From Bin87 sp034423115 (GTDB lineage: Bacteria > Chloroflexota > Dehalococcoidia > Lucifugimonadales > UBA3495), in assembly GCA_034423115.1 (NCBI GenBank), contig DAOUJD010000056.1:1-64000 (forward strand): a DNA stretch of 64,000 nt, in the 5' to 3' direction. Positions 8,404 to 16,124 of the stretch are shown one piece after another. The position numbers were made by a program, and so were the translations under genes. Below the pieces are notes generated by a model that saw only the letters and a program-made list of their open reading frames with translations, had not been told where the DNA came from and ran no database searches. The number at the start of each line of letters is the position of its first letter. Position 1 is the stretch's first letter.

Positions 8404-8796
8404 ATGTCTGATTTGAAGCCGGGCCCCAAGTGGCCTGGAATGAGAACGGAGCCGCGGGAGTTTGGACGCTACGCCGCGGCCCCAAAACCGAACGAGGACG
8501 AACTCGAAGCGGCATTTTTTGATTCTAGCGACCAGAGCGGTGCATTGCAATCGGCGCCGGGTGAGCCTGAGATAGCCCAGTTGCAGGAGAATGTGACGGG
8601 GCTTGACGCCATGGACATGGATGGTTTGGTTGCTGGCATTCCGGTCGTTGGGGGCGTCGGCGAATTCGCCTTGAAGGGAAAACACGGTATTCAAGTGCGG
8701 ATGGAAGTGATGGTGGGGCAGAACCGTGCACAGGTGGAATGGTTGAAGTCTAGGCTGTTCGGTGGTGTCACCGACGAGGGTGGTGAAGACGCCTGA
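8404..8796 (+). CDS. Hypothetical protein of the recombinase cluster
   Basis: 130 residues. An AAGGAGG site ends 7 bases before the ATG at 8404; a TTG at 8401 sits too close to it. The N-terminal half is Pro/Glu-rich and probably disordered. A Gly-rich centre (LVAGIPVVGGVGEFALKGKH) is followed by a possible helix (VGQNRAQVEWLKSRLFGG). No family is recognised. The strong ribosome site and its place between the winged-helix gene and the recombinase suggest a real element-encoded gene. Confidence 0.55.
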   Translation: MSDLKPGPKWPGMRTEPREFGRYAAAPKPNEDELEAAFFDSSDQSGALQSAPGEPEIAQLQENVTGLDAMDMDGLVAGIPVVGGVGEFALKGKHGIQVRMEVMVGQNRAQVEWLKSRLFGGVTDEGGEDA

Positions 8797-8797
8797 A

Positions 8798-8881
8798 ATG
8801 TTTGTCGGTCTGCGGAAACCAGTGGTCATGAACGCTTACGGGCAGATTGGGCGCGGGATTCCCAGGCCGGCTTTCCTATGA
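8798..8881 (+). CDS. Possible micro-ORF (27 aa)
   Basis: Starts 1 base after the preceding stop and ends 39 bases before the recombinase start. The product begins MFVGLRKPVVMNAYGQIGRG. It has no clear Shine-Dalgarno site. It is listed because it fills the gap between two tightly spaced genes, but it could easily be chance. Confidence 0.2.
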   Translation: MFVGLRKPVVMNAYGQIGRGIPRPAFL

Positions 8882-8920
8882 TCGTGAAGGCTGGTTGAAA
8901 GTCGGTAAGGAGCATTGAAA

Positions 8921-10450
8921 ATGCTTGGGAAGAAAAGGGCCGCTGCTTACCTGCGTGTGAGCACGGATGGTCAGGTTGACGGAACCTCACTTGGCACTCA
9001 GCAGGAAAGGATATTCGAACTTGCGATGAAGGAAGGACGCACGGTCTGGCAGAAGGACGTGTACGTCGATGTGGAGTCAGGGACGGTGTACGACCGTGCG
9101 TCGTTGCAGAAGCTTTTGGCTGCGAGCCGTTCTGGGCTTTACGACACGGTATATGTCCTCCGTGTGGACAGGATGGCCCGTTCCGGTTTGGATCAGCTGA
9201 ACCTGCTGATGGAGTTTAAGAGGGCAGGCGTGGACGTGGTGTTTGTGGACGGCGTTTCTGGGACGGATGAGCTGTCGCAATTGTTGCACTACGTCTCGGG
9301 GTGGGCGGCTGAACGCGAGAGTCAGCTGATCAAAAAGAGGACGGCTGACGGGAGGTGGAGTGTGGCTTCCCAAGGTCGTATGCCGGTGGGGCGCGCACCT
9401 TATGGGTACGGTTACGACAAGGTCACACAGAGCAGGTACGTCATCCGCGAGCAGGCGAACATCGTTCGCCAAGTGTTCCAGATGAGGGCCAGTGGGATGC
9501 AATACCGCAGCATTGCGGGTGATCTGAACAAGAGGGGCATTCGCACGGCGAATGGGACGGTGTTTCGGACGAATACGATCAAGCGGATGCTGAAGAGGAC
9601 CACGTACATCGGAGTGGACTATTACGGTCAGACCGAGGTGATCGTCACGCCCGGAGGGAAGCCGAAGACGGTGTCGCGTGCGCGTGAGCATTGGGTCGAG
9701 ATCGTGGGCTACAGTCCGACGATAGTGCCAAAGTGGTTGTGGAACAAGGTGCAGGCGACGATGGGCACGCCGCAGGCATCAGCAACAAAGGCGCGCGGGG
9801 ACGGTTATCTTCTAACCGGGTTGGTCAAGTGTGCTGACTGCGGGCGCTCTGTGATTGGATGCACCAGGGTGCAGGGCAAGCGCGGCGTGGAGTACAAGTA
9901 CTACCGGTGCAACTGCGATTTCGCTAATCCAGGTCTGGCGACAGCGTGCCATGCCCGTCGGATCAGTGGAACGATTTTGGAGGGTGTGGTATGGGAGTAC
10001 GCGCTGAACTTGGTCGCCAATCCAGCTGGCGTAATCTCGCAGATTTTGGCGCAGGCGCAGGAAGGTGAGGAGGACCTGGACGCCGAGATCAGCAGGTGCA
10101 AAACCGAGATGCGGAAGTGCAGTGCTGAAGAAGTGAAGCTATTGGAGGTATACCGGAAAGGCGTAGTGAGCTTGGAAGCGTTCGAAGCCCAGAATGGCCC
10201 GGTGAAAGCGCTCAGGGAGGAGTGGGATAGGCGGCTCCGCACTGCTGTGGAGAAAAAGGCGGCGATTGCCAGCGCCAGGGATGCGGGCCATCAGGTGGAG
10301 GGGTACTGCCAGAGGTTCCGGGACGGAATTGGCGATTTGGATTTCCAGGGTAAAAGAGAGCTGCTGTACGCCTTGGGGATAAGGGTTCTTGCGAAGCGTG
10401 ACTACATCTCCATTAGCGCGGTGGTGGATCCTGGATTTGTGGCAAAGTGA
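8921..10450 (+). CDS. Large serine recombinase (site-specific integrase)
   Basis: 509 residues; ATG at 8921 with AAGGAG 8 bases upstream. Residues 1-145 form the resolvase catalytic domain, with YLRVS carrying the nucleophile Ser14 and RVDRMARSG the conserved arginines. Residues about 155-260 match the recombinase domain (APYGYGYDK, IAGDLNKRGIRTANG, IKRMLKRTTYIG). A zinc ribbon near 300-350 (CADCGRSV, YYRCNCDF, CHARRI) and a C-terminal coiled coil complete the standard layout. This family integrates and excises phages and integrative elements between short att sites. It is the last gene before ordinary metabolic genes, so one element boundary probably lies just downstream. Confidence 0.9.
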   Translation: MLGKKRAAAYLRVSTDGQVDGTSLGTQQERIFELAMKEGRTVWQKDVYVDVESGTVYDRASLQKLLAASRSGLYDTVYVLRVDRMARSGLDQLNLLMEFKRAGVDVVFVDGVSGTDELSQLLHYVSGWAAERESQLIKKRTADGRWSVASQGRMPVGRAPYGYGYDKVTQSRYVIREQANIVRQVFQMRASGMQYRSIAGDLNKRGIRTANGTVFRTNTIKRMLKRTTYIGVDYYGQTEVIVTPGGKPKTVSRAREHWVEIVGYSPTIVPKWLWNKVQATMGTPQASATKARGDGYLLTGLVKCADCGRSVIGCTRVQGKRGVEYKYYRCNCDFANPGLATACHARRISGTILEGVVWEYALNLVANPAGVISQILAQAQEGEEDLDAEISRCKTEMRKCSAEEVKLLEVYRKGVVSLEAFEAQNGPVKALREEWDRRLRTAVEKKAAIASARDAGHQVEGYCQRFRDGIGDLDFQGKRELLYALGIRVLAKRDYISISAVVDPGFVAK

Positions 10451-10707
10451 CTCAAATGTTGCATACCGGGTGCCGGTTGGCGAACTTGGGATGGGGAATG
10501 TTGCACGTCGGAGCGTCGGGTCGTTCGCACCGGGGACAGCCGTCGCATTTCCTGTGGCCGGTGCCGCTACCCGCCTGAGTGCGCGGTTCCAGTACTGTAA
10601 CCATAATCGGTTGCCTTTCCCTCCGCTCGGCGAACAATTGACTGCCGCGCCGGGGGATGACGCCCGATGCGGCAGATTGAGGCCAACCTTAAGTGCGGAA
10701 GACTGCG
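10451..10707. other. Post-recombinase spacer, possible att region
   Basis: No gene seen. AATGTTGCA occurs at about 10456 and again at about 10497, both followed by a pyrimidine, 41 bases apart. Serine integrase att sites commonly lie next to the integrase gene, so this is where I would look for attL or attR. No matching core was found elsewhere by eye. Confidence 0.3.
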
Positions 10708-11679
10708 TCAGCCCCAGATGGCCGCGACACGGTAGGCCAGTTGGGTGTTCGACTCGCGCACGTCGACAATCTCTGCGGGGGTGTCACCCAGGATGCCCAG
10801 GGCGATGATCCAGTTCAGGATCTCGTGGTCTCCCGAATCCTGGATTTCCTCGGGCGTGAGTTCCGCCAGCTTGCTCCCCTTGCCCGACCGCACCATCTCC
10901 AGGTATCTCCGGTCGGTCTCCACGTCGATCTCCCGGCACTGGAACTTGTGCGCCAGGAAGCTGTGCGACCAACTCGACGACGCCACCACCGCCACTCGTT
11001 CGTCCCTGGTATCCAGGAACCTGCGGATGCCCTGCCCCAGTTGGTAGCAACGTTTGGGCGTGGGACGCGGCGGGTAGTCGGGCCCGGCCTCCTCTCCATA
11101 GCAGTTCACGAACAGCGGCAGCAGTGGGAATTTGCCTTCCGGATCCAGGAATACCAACGGGTTGATGATGGCGTGGGCCAATCCCCAGTCCCAGCCCCTG
11201 AGCGCGCTGGACGAGGCCATGTCGAACCCGTCCCGAATCAGGAAGTTCCGCATGTCCCGGGAGAAATCCTTGGGGCAATGGAAAGTGAATTTCGTCTCCG
11301 GCTCGGCGTTCCACAGGTTGGTGCGGGCGGCGCCCCGCTGGAAGGGATAACCGTCCACCTCGCCGCCCGTGTACAGGCAGAAGGGCGGCAGGTTGTCCTG
11401 CAGGAAATTCTCCGCCTGGTCGTCCCCGATCACCATCACCACGTCAGGATTCCATTCGTGCAGCCGGTCGCGCATGATCTCGAACGATTCGACGACTTTT
11501 TTCTGGTCGCTGATGTCTCGGCTCAACCCGTTGTCGTCTCCCAATTCCGCGATCAGTTGTGCCGGCGGTTCGTATCCTGGCACCCGCGCAAATACCCGTT
11601 CCCGACCCTGGGCCCACACCTCGGGCGGGGTGAGAATGATTGGACCGTGCGAACATCCCAATCCCAGTAATTCTGCCAT
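10708..11679 (-). CDS. LigB-type class III extradiol dioxygenase
   Basis: 323 residues, cytoplasmic. The N-terminus GLGCSHGP carries the His11 iron ligand typical of LigB/protocatechuate 4,5-dioxygenase beta-type enzymes. VMVIGDDQAENF near residue 85 and the ASSSWSHSF block near residue 240 match further active-site segments of the family. The expected chemistry is Fe(II)-dependent ring cleavage of a catechol or gallate-type aromatic. The start has AGGAGG 7-8 bases upstream and a good promoter behind it. HpaB-like and VOC genes nearby support a role in aromatic degradation. No separate LigA-like alpha subunit is adjacent. Confidence 0.8.
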   Translation of the reverse strand: MAELLGLGCSHGPIILTPPEVWAQGRERVFARVPGYEPPAQLIAELGDDNGLSRDISDQKKVVESFEIMRDRLHEWNPDVVMVIGDDQAENFLQDNLPPFCLYTGGEVDGYPFQRGAARTNLWNAEPETKFTFHCPKDFSRDMRNFLIRDGFDMASSSALRGWDWGLAHAIINPLVFLDPEGKFPLLPLFVNCYGEEAGPDYPPRPTPKRCYQLGQGIRRFLDTRDERVAVVASSSWSHSFLAHKFQCREIDVETDRRYLEMVRSGKGSKLAELTPEEIQDSGDHEILNWIIALGILGDTPAEIVDVRESNTQLAYRVAAIWG

Positions 11680-11730
11680 ATCGCCCTCCTGTCGAGCCGT
11701 TTCCGTCGCTTGATCCTTTCAATTGCGACG

Positions 11731-11760
11731 ATTTTAGGGACGCGCCCACGGCAATGTCAA
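11731..11760 (-). promoter_or_regulatory. Sigma-70 promoter of the LigB-type gene
   Basis: On the minus strand, TTGACA (11760-11755) and TAAAAT (11736-11731) are separated by 18 bases, about 50 bases before the start codon. Confidence 0.7.
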
Positions 11761-11978
11761 TTTGCGCGTCGTTACGCACACGCAGCGCTGTCAATGTCGG
11801 GACTCGGGCGCCGGAGTTTTCGGTCATCGCCGAACCGCCCACCAACCCATTCATGGTGCGAACCGACCGTTTCAGGCGGAAGACGATCGCGGCGGTGGAG
11901 ATCTCCGCAAAGCGTCCAGTACCTATGCCTGCCAGTTCCTCGTGAGAAAGGGTTGCGCCGCCCCCGTTTCAGGGACGA

Positions 11979-12875
11979 CTAGGCCCGGCAGCAAGCCGCC
12001 CGGCATGCCGCCAATCCCAGGAAACAACTCCGGCAGAAGCAGACCAGCGCCGCCACGCGCCCTGGTTTCCCTGCCTCATGTTCCTCGTGCTCATCTTCGG
12101 CCTCATGGTGATCATGATCATGCTCGCCGGAGAAATTCTCCCTGCCTTCCTTGATGAAGAACGGCACCAGGATCAGGGACGCCACCGGGTCGGCCCACCA
12201 CCAAGCGAGCAGAACGTTGAAACCCAGCCCGATCAGCACCGCCAGGTCCTGCAGATCGCAGAACAGGCTCTCCACGGCCTCGGCCCGTAACGCTCGGGAT
12301 TGCATCCGGGCGGCGATACGCATCTTCGCCACGTACAGGCCGCTCATTACGACGGCGCTGGCCACGGCCAACCATACACCTGTAAGACTGGGCTCCGGTC
12401 GTGGCAGCAAACCAACCAGGCTCACGATGGAGTGGACGGCGACATAACCCGCCAACACAAAAAAGCTGATGCCCACCAGTCGCCGCGCCAGGTTATCTGC
12501 CTCATCGTCGTCTTCGTGGTCGCCCTGCTCCTTGGACAACCGCCACACCAGCACGCCGCCTGCAAAAAGCTCTATGAGGCTGTCGGCTCCGAACGCGATC
12601 AGGACCACGCTGCCGGCCCGGAAACCGGCGAAGAATGCGACCGCAGCCTCGGCCAGGTTCCAAATCAGGCCAATCCAGACGAGAATCAGCGCCGTTCGTC
12701 GGAGTGCGTCAGTTTGAACCACTGGGGAATGTCCCTCCTCATTTCCCGTGGGGTTGGTTGCTATGTATGTATTAACAAGGGGTGTGGGCCGCTGACATCC
12801 TAACCGCAACTCCCCGATTAGGCTAGTATCCGGCATCCCCTTTATGACCGGAATAAGTTTACCTTGTTTCCACAT
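11979..12875 (-). CDS. Cation diffusion facilitator-like transporter with His/Glu- and Cys-rich tail
   Basis: Up to 298 residues. The true start is uncertain because the first 50 residues are not family-like. The ATG at 12836 is an alternative, and no clear ribosome site decides. Five to six membrane segments are visible from about residue 58. FGADSLIELFAGG and the second Asp pair in FCDLQDLAVLIGLG sit where the two metal-binding sites of CDF proteins lie, and LAWWWADPVASL is typical of a short CDF subgroup. The tail is unusual: an acidic, His-rich stretch (HDHDHHEAEDEHEEHE) followed by five cysteines in FCRSCFLGLAACRAACCRA. It probably exports Zn, Co or Fe with protons. The tail may sense or buffer metal. 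Confidence 0.75.
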   Translation of the reverse strand: MWKQGKLIPVIKGMPDTSLIGELRLGCQRPTPLVNTYIATNPTGNEEGHSPVVQTDALRRTALILVWIGLIWNLAEAAVAFFAGFRAGSVVLIAFGADSLIELFAGGVLVWRLSKEQGDHEDDDEADNLARRLVGISFFVLAGYVAVHSIVSLVGLLPRPEPSLTGVWLAVASAVVMSGLYVAKMRIAARMQSRALRAEAVESLFCDLQDLAVLIGLGFNVLLAWWWADPVASLILVPFFIKEGRENFSGEHDHDHHEAEDEHEEHEAGKPGRVAALVCFCRSCFLGLAACRAACCRA

Positions 12876-12997
12876 CGGTTTCTAGAACGCGGGAAGCGCC
12901 ATGCGGTAGGATGCAACGGTAGACTGGATGCGCGCCTGGTTCGCAACTTATTCTCGCAAACATCTCGGATGCCCAAACTAACGAAGAGGAAGGAACA

Positions 12998-14035
12998 ATG
13001 GCTGAACAACCCATCAGAGTGGGACTAATCGGCGCCGGCGGCAACGTCCGCAACCGCCACATTCCCGGATTTCAAGGCGTGGACGACTGCGAGATTGTGG
13101 CCGTCGCCAACCGCACGGTGCAGTCCGGCCGCGTGGTGGCCGACCAGTTCAACATCCCCAAGGTGTACTCGCATTGGCGCGAGGTGCTGGAAGACGATGA
13201 GGTCAACGCGGTGTGCATCGGCACCTGGCCCTACATGCACCGCACCATGACCCTGGCCGCGCTGGAAGCGGGCAAGCACGTGCTCACCGAGGCGCGCATG
13301 GCCAACGACGCGGCGGAGGCCCGCGACATGCTCAACGCCTCGCTGGCGCACCCGCACCTGGTCTGCCAGCTCACGCCCACCTCCACCAGTTACACCATAG
13401 ACAACGTGATCAAGCGGTTGATTGACGAGGGGTTTCTTGGCGAACTGCTATCCGTTGATTTCACGTCCCTGCAGAACAATTTCGCCGATTTCGATGGTCC
13501 GGTACATTGGAGGCACGACCGCGCCCTCAGCGGCCACAACACCCTGAACATCGGCGCGTCCTACGAGTCCATGATGCGCTGGTTGGGCCGAGGCAATCGG
13601 GTCACGGCGATGTCCAAGATCCACGTGCCGTACCGCCGGGACGCGACCGGGCACCTGACCTCGTTGACGATACCGGACCACGTCGACATCCTGTATGAAT
13701 TGGCCAACGGCGCCCAGGTGCATATGCAGATGAGCGCCACGTCCGGCCTGAATCGCGGCAGCCAAATCTGGATGTTCGGCGCCGACGGCACAATCCACGT
13801 CGATTCCCAGCGGCGCGTGTGGGCCGGTAAGCGCGGCGACACGGAACTCACGGAAGTACCCAACCCGCCGGAAACCCAGGCCCGCTATCGCGTCGAGGAG
13901 CAGTTCACCAACGCCATTCGCGGCACGGAAATCGTGGATATGGTCGCCTTCGAGACCGGCGTCCACTACATGGAATGGACTGAGGCGGTGTACCGCAGCG
14001 CCATGACCGGGCAGGCGGTTTACCTGCCTCTATAG
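12998..14035 (+). CDS. Gfo/Idh/MocA-family oxidoreductase
   Basis: 345 residues, the usual family length. The N-terminal Rossmann fold opens with VGLIGAGGNVRNRHIPGF (G-x-G-x-x-x). CIGTWPYMHRTMTLAALEAGKHVLTE marks the end of the dinucleotide domain, where the EKP motif of sugar dehydrogenases is replaced by TEARMA. The C-terminal half is the alpha/beta substrate domain. The expected reaction is NAD(P)-dependent oxidation of a sugar, cyclitol or related polyol; the substrate is unknown. The missing EKP lysine means catalysis could differ. The start has AGGAAGGA just upstream. It stands alone and is followed by a hairpin terminator. Confidence 0.8.
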   Translation: MAEQPIRVGLIGAGGNVRNRHIPGFQGVDDCEIVAVANRTVQSGRVVADQFNIPKVYSHWREVLEDDEVNAVCIGTWPYMHRTMTLAALEAGKHVLTEARMANDAAEARDMLNASLAHPHLVCQLTPTSTSYTIDNVIKRLIDEGFLGELLSVDFTSLQNNFADFDGPVHWRHDRALSGHNTLNIGASYESMMRWLGRGNRVTAMSKIHVPYRRDATGHLTSLTIPDHVDILYELANGAQVHMQMSATSGLNRGSQIWMFGADGTIHVDSQRRVWAGKRGDTELTEVPNPPETQARYRVEEQFTNAIRGTEIVDMVAFETGVHYMEWTEAVYRSAMTGQAVYLPL

Positions 14036-14060
14036 CCCGGCCAGTCGTTGCGAAAATTGT

Positions 14061-14084
14061 AGGGGCGGGCGGTAGTTCGCCCCT
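14061..14084. terminator. Hairpin terminator
   Basis: AGGGGCG and CGCCCCT arms with a 10-base loop between convergent genes, followed by GTCTTTCG. It belongs to a set of similar GGGGCG/CGCCCC hairpins in the window. Confidence 0.55.
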
Positions 14085-14121
14085 GTCTTTCGTCCCAATA
14101 TCGGCCTACTGCGGCCACCGA

Positions 14122-14559
14122 TCAGGCGGTCGCCAGTTCCTCAAACGGCGTCTCCGGCATGCCCTCCACCCACGTTGGATCGCGCAGCTCCAGCCGGTTC
14201 CCGCTGGGGTCGTAGAAGTACAGTTCCCGGCCCGTGAACACGCCCCTGGCCCGATAGGTCAGGTGCTCGATTGGAACGTTCCGCTCGTGGAATACCTTGC
14301 ACGCCAATTCAAAGGTTTCCGGCGACACCGTGAAGGAATGGTGCGCGCCTGAGTCGTCTTTCGACCGCTCTGCCCCCGCGCTGGGGCTCTCGCACAGCAG
14401 GATGTTGTGGTCGCCGACGTTGAAACACGACATAACGTTGTTGCCCAACCGTCCCACCGGCGCGAGGCCCAACAGCTCACCGTAGAACTCTTCGGCCTCC
14501 TCCAGGTTATTGACCGGTATGGACCAGTGGGTTACGCCTTCCACTTTCAAGATTGCCAT
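14122..14559 (-). CDS. VOC-family (glyoxalase/dioxygenase-like) protein
   Basis: 145 residues, one pair of beta-alpha-beta-beta-beta units. VTHWSIPVNNLEEAEEFYGELLG supplies the first metal-site His, HHSFTVSPETFE the second, and YFYDPSGNRLELRDP the terminal Glu. These are the ligands of single-domain VOC metalloenzymes such as extradiol dioxygenases, fosfomycin-resistance proteins and glyoxalases. The substrate cannot be read from the sequence. GGGAGGGCAAC precedes the start. It sits between the Gfo/Idh and LLM genes in a region rich in oxidative catabolic enzymes. Confidence 0.75.
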   Translation of the reverse strand: MAILKVEGVTHWSIPVNNLEEAEEFYGELLGLAPVGRLGNNVMSCFNVGDHNILLCESPSAGAERSKDDSGAHHSFTVSPETFELACKVFHERNVPIEHLTYRARGVFTGRELYFYDPSGNRLELRDPTWVEGMPETPFEELATA

Positions 14560-14747
14560 GTTGCCCTCCCGTTAATCGCTGCACGTAGGGTGGTCGGATC
14601 CAGGTTGATGTCGTTCTCGTGTCGATTTTGCGATTCCAGTCTGGCATATCGGGCGAACCGTGGCAATCTCGTTACGCCCATACAAACCATGTGCTTTCCC
14701 CGGTTCGCGAAACTGCGCTGCCGCATAAAATCCTTTGCCGCCCGAAC

Positions 14748-14892
14748 TAGGGCTTTTTCAAAGTTAATCCGTCATTCCGGCGAAAGCCGGAATCCAGAAC
14801 ATTTCGAACACAACGATCTGCTGGATTCCGGCCAAAGCGGGAATGACGGTTCGGGGTGAAAGGCCGCCATACGGGACTTTGAAAAGGCCCCG
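14748..14892. mobile_element. MITE-like element with 15-bp terminal inverted repeats and 9-bp target duplication
   Basis: Outer ends GGGCTTTTTCAAAGT (14750-14764) and ACTTTGAAAAGGCCC (14876-14890) are inverted repeats with one mismatch. CGCCCGAAC flanks the element on both sides (14739-14747 and 14893-14901), a 9-bp direct repeat consistent with a target-site duplication. Inside is a second inverted repeat, with GTCATTCCGGCGAAAGCCGG and its near complement ending GCGGGAATGAC. There is no transposase, so it is non-autonomous. The inner GTCATTCC module is a common dispersed bacterial repeat. Confidence 0.75.
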
Positions 14893-14909
14893 CGCCCGAA
14901 CCGCGCGCA

Positions 14910-14939
14910 TTGACTGCCCAATGCCCCGTGCGATATTGT
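14910..14939 (+). promoter_or_regulatory. Sigma-70 promoter of the LLM gene
   Basis: TTGACT (14910-14915), 18-base spacer, TATTGT (14934-14939), about 73 bases before the start codon. It lies just outside the MITE, whose right target duplicate ends at 14901. Confidence 0.55.
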
Positions 14940-15012
14940 CCGATCATCAGGATTGACGCGGGCGTTCCATGTTGCGAGTTAGGCATTCCCCGCGCACTTA
15001 TGAGGAGTACTC

Positions 15013-16065
15013 ATGGACTTCGGGATCAACGCAGACTTTACCATTGGCAGCCATCCCTCTCATGCCTCCGCTCTGCAGTCCGCGATGGAAGAAGTGGACT
15101 TGGCGGAGGAGATGGGCCTGGATACGGTGTGGCTCGGCGAAATGCACTTCAACCCCAACCGATCGGTGCTGTCGGCCCCTATCGTGATCGCTAGCTCGAT
15201 TGCCACGCGTACCAAGAATCTGCGCGTCGGGATGGCGGTGCAAGTGCTGCCGCTGATCCACCCACTGCGCATCGCTGAGGAAGCGGCCACGGTGGACCAG
15301 CTCAGCGAAGGCCGTTTCGAGTTCGGCATCGGGCGCAGCGGCAACGTCCGCGCCTACGACATCATGGGCATCGACTACGGGGAAAGCCGCGAGCGGTTCC
15401 AGGAAGCGCTGGACATCATCCTGATGGCGTGGTCGGGCGAGACCTTCTCCTACGAGGGCAAGTACAACACCATCACCAACGCCACGCTGTCGCCACTGCC
15501 CTACCAGCAACCCCATCCCAAGGTTCGCATCGCCGCCAGCAGCGACGACAGTTTCGCCCGCATCGGCCGGCTGGGCCATCCCATCTTCCTGGGCCTGCGC
15601 GCCATGGACGTTGAGGACCTCAAGAACAACTTGGAGGATTACAAGTCCGAGTGGAATGCGGCAGGGCATGACGGCGACGTCGGCGACATCAACGTGCGGT
15701 TCCCCATGTACATCGCCCCCAGCGAAGCCGAGGCCATCGAGGAGCCGAAGGAGAGCATCGAGGCCTTCTTCAACCGGCAGCGTGAACTGTTTGAGTACTC
15801 GCTGGGGCGTGCTGGCGTCGCGGCTCCGGAAAGGCGCCGGGAGCGCTACGAGAAATTGAGGAACTCCACCTACGAGGACCTGCTGCAAACCCGCGTGGTG
15901 TTCGGCAGCCCCGAACAGGTCATCGACCGCATCCATGAGTTCAAGGAAATGCTCGGCGTTTCCGGCATAACCGCCGAGCTGAACCCGGGCGGGTTCCTTC
16001 CCAAGGAGGCGGTGCACCGGAGCCTGAAACTGCTCACCGAAGAGGTGATGCCCGCTTTCAAATAA
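15013..16065 (+). CDS. LLM-class flavin-dependent monooxygenase (luciferase-like)
   Basis: 350 residues, the normal size of bacterial luciferase-like TIM-barrel monooxygenases. Family features are HASALQSAMEEVDLAEEMGLDTVWLGEMHF at the N-terminus, TKNLRVGMAVQVLPLIHPLRIAEEAATVDQLSEGRFEFGIGRS in the first third, and VVFGSPEQVIDRIHEF near the end. The family uses FMNH2 or F420 to oxidise or reduce small molecules; the substrate here is unknown. GAGGAG lies 5 bases before the ATG. It is followed 59 bases later by an HpaB-type hydroxylase and then a VOC gene on the same strand, so the three are probably one catabolic operon. Confidence 0.85.
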   Translation: MDFGINADFTIGSHPSHASALQSAMEEVDLAEEMGLDTVWLGEMHFNPNRSVLSAPIVIASSIATRTKNLRVGMAVQVLPLIHPLRIAEEAATVDQLSEGRFEFGIGRSGNVRAYDIMGIDYGESRERFQEALDIILMAWSGETFSYEGKYNTITNATLSPLPYQQPHPKVRIAASSDDSFARIGRLGHPIFLGLRAMDVEDLKNNLEDYKSEWNAAGHDGDVGDINVRFPMYIAPSEAEAIEEPKESIEAFFNRQRELFEYSLGRAGVAAPERRRERYEKLRNSTYEDLLQTRVVFGSPEQVIDRIHEFKEMLGVSGITAELNPGGFLPKEAVHRSLKLLTEEVMPAFK

Positions 16066-16124
16066 CGTAGGTTGACGCCCACATTCCAACCGCGTCCCGG
16101 TTTTACGAGAGGAGGTGAAGGATC

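Noticed and set aside
11444..11945. Long frames on both strands around the LigB-type promoter
   Set aside because: They overlap a clear promoter and the start of a well-supported gene, and their composition is that of shadows.
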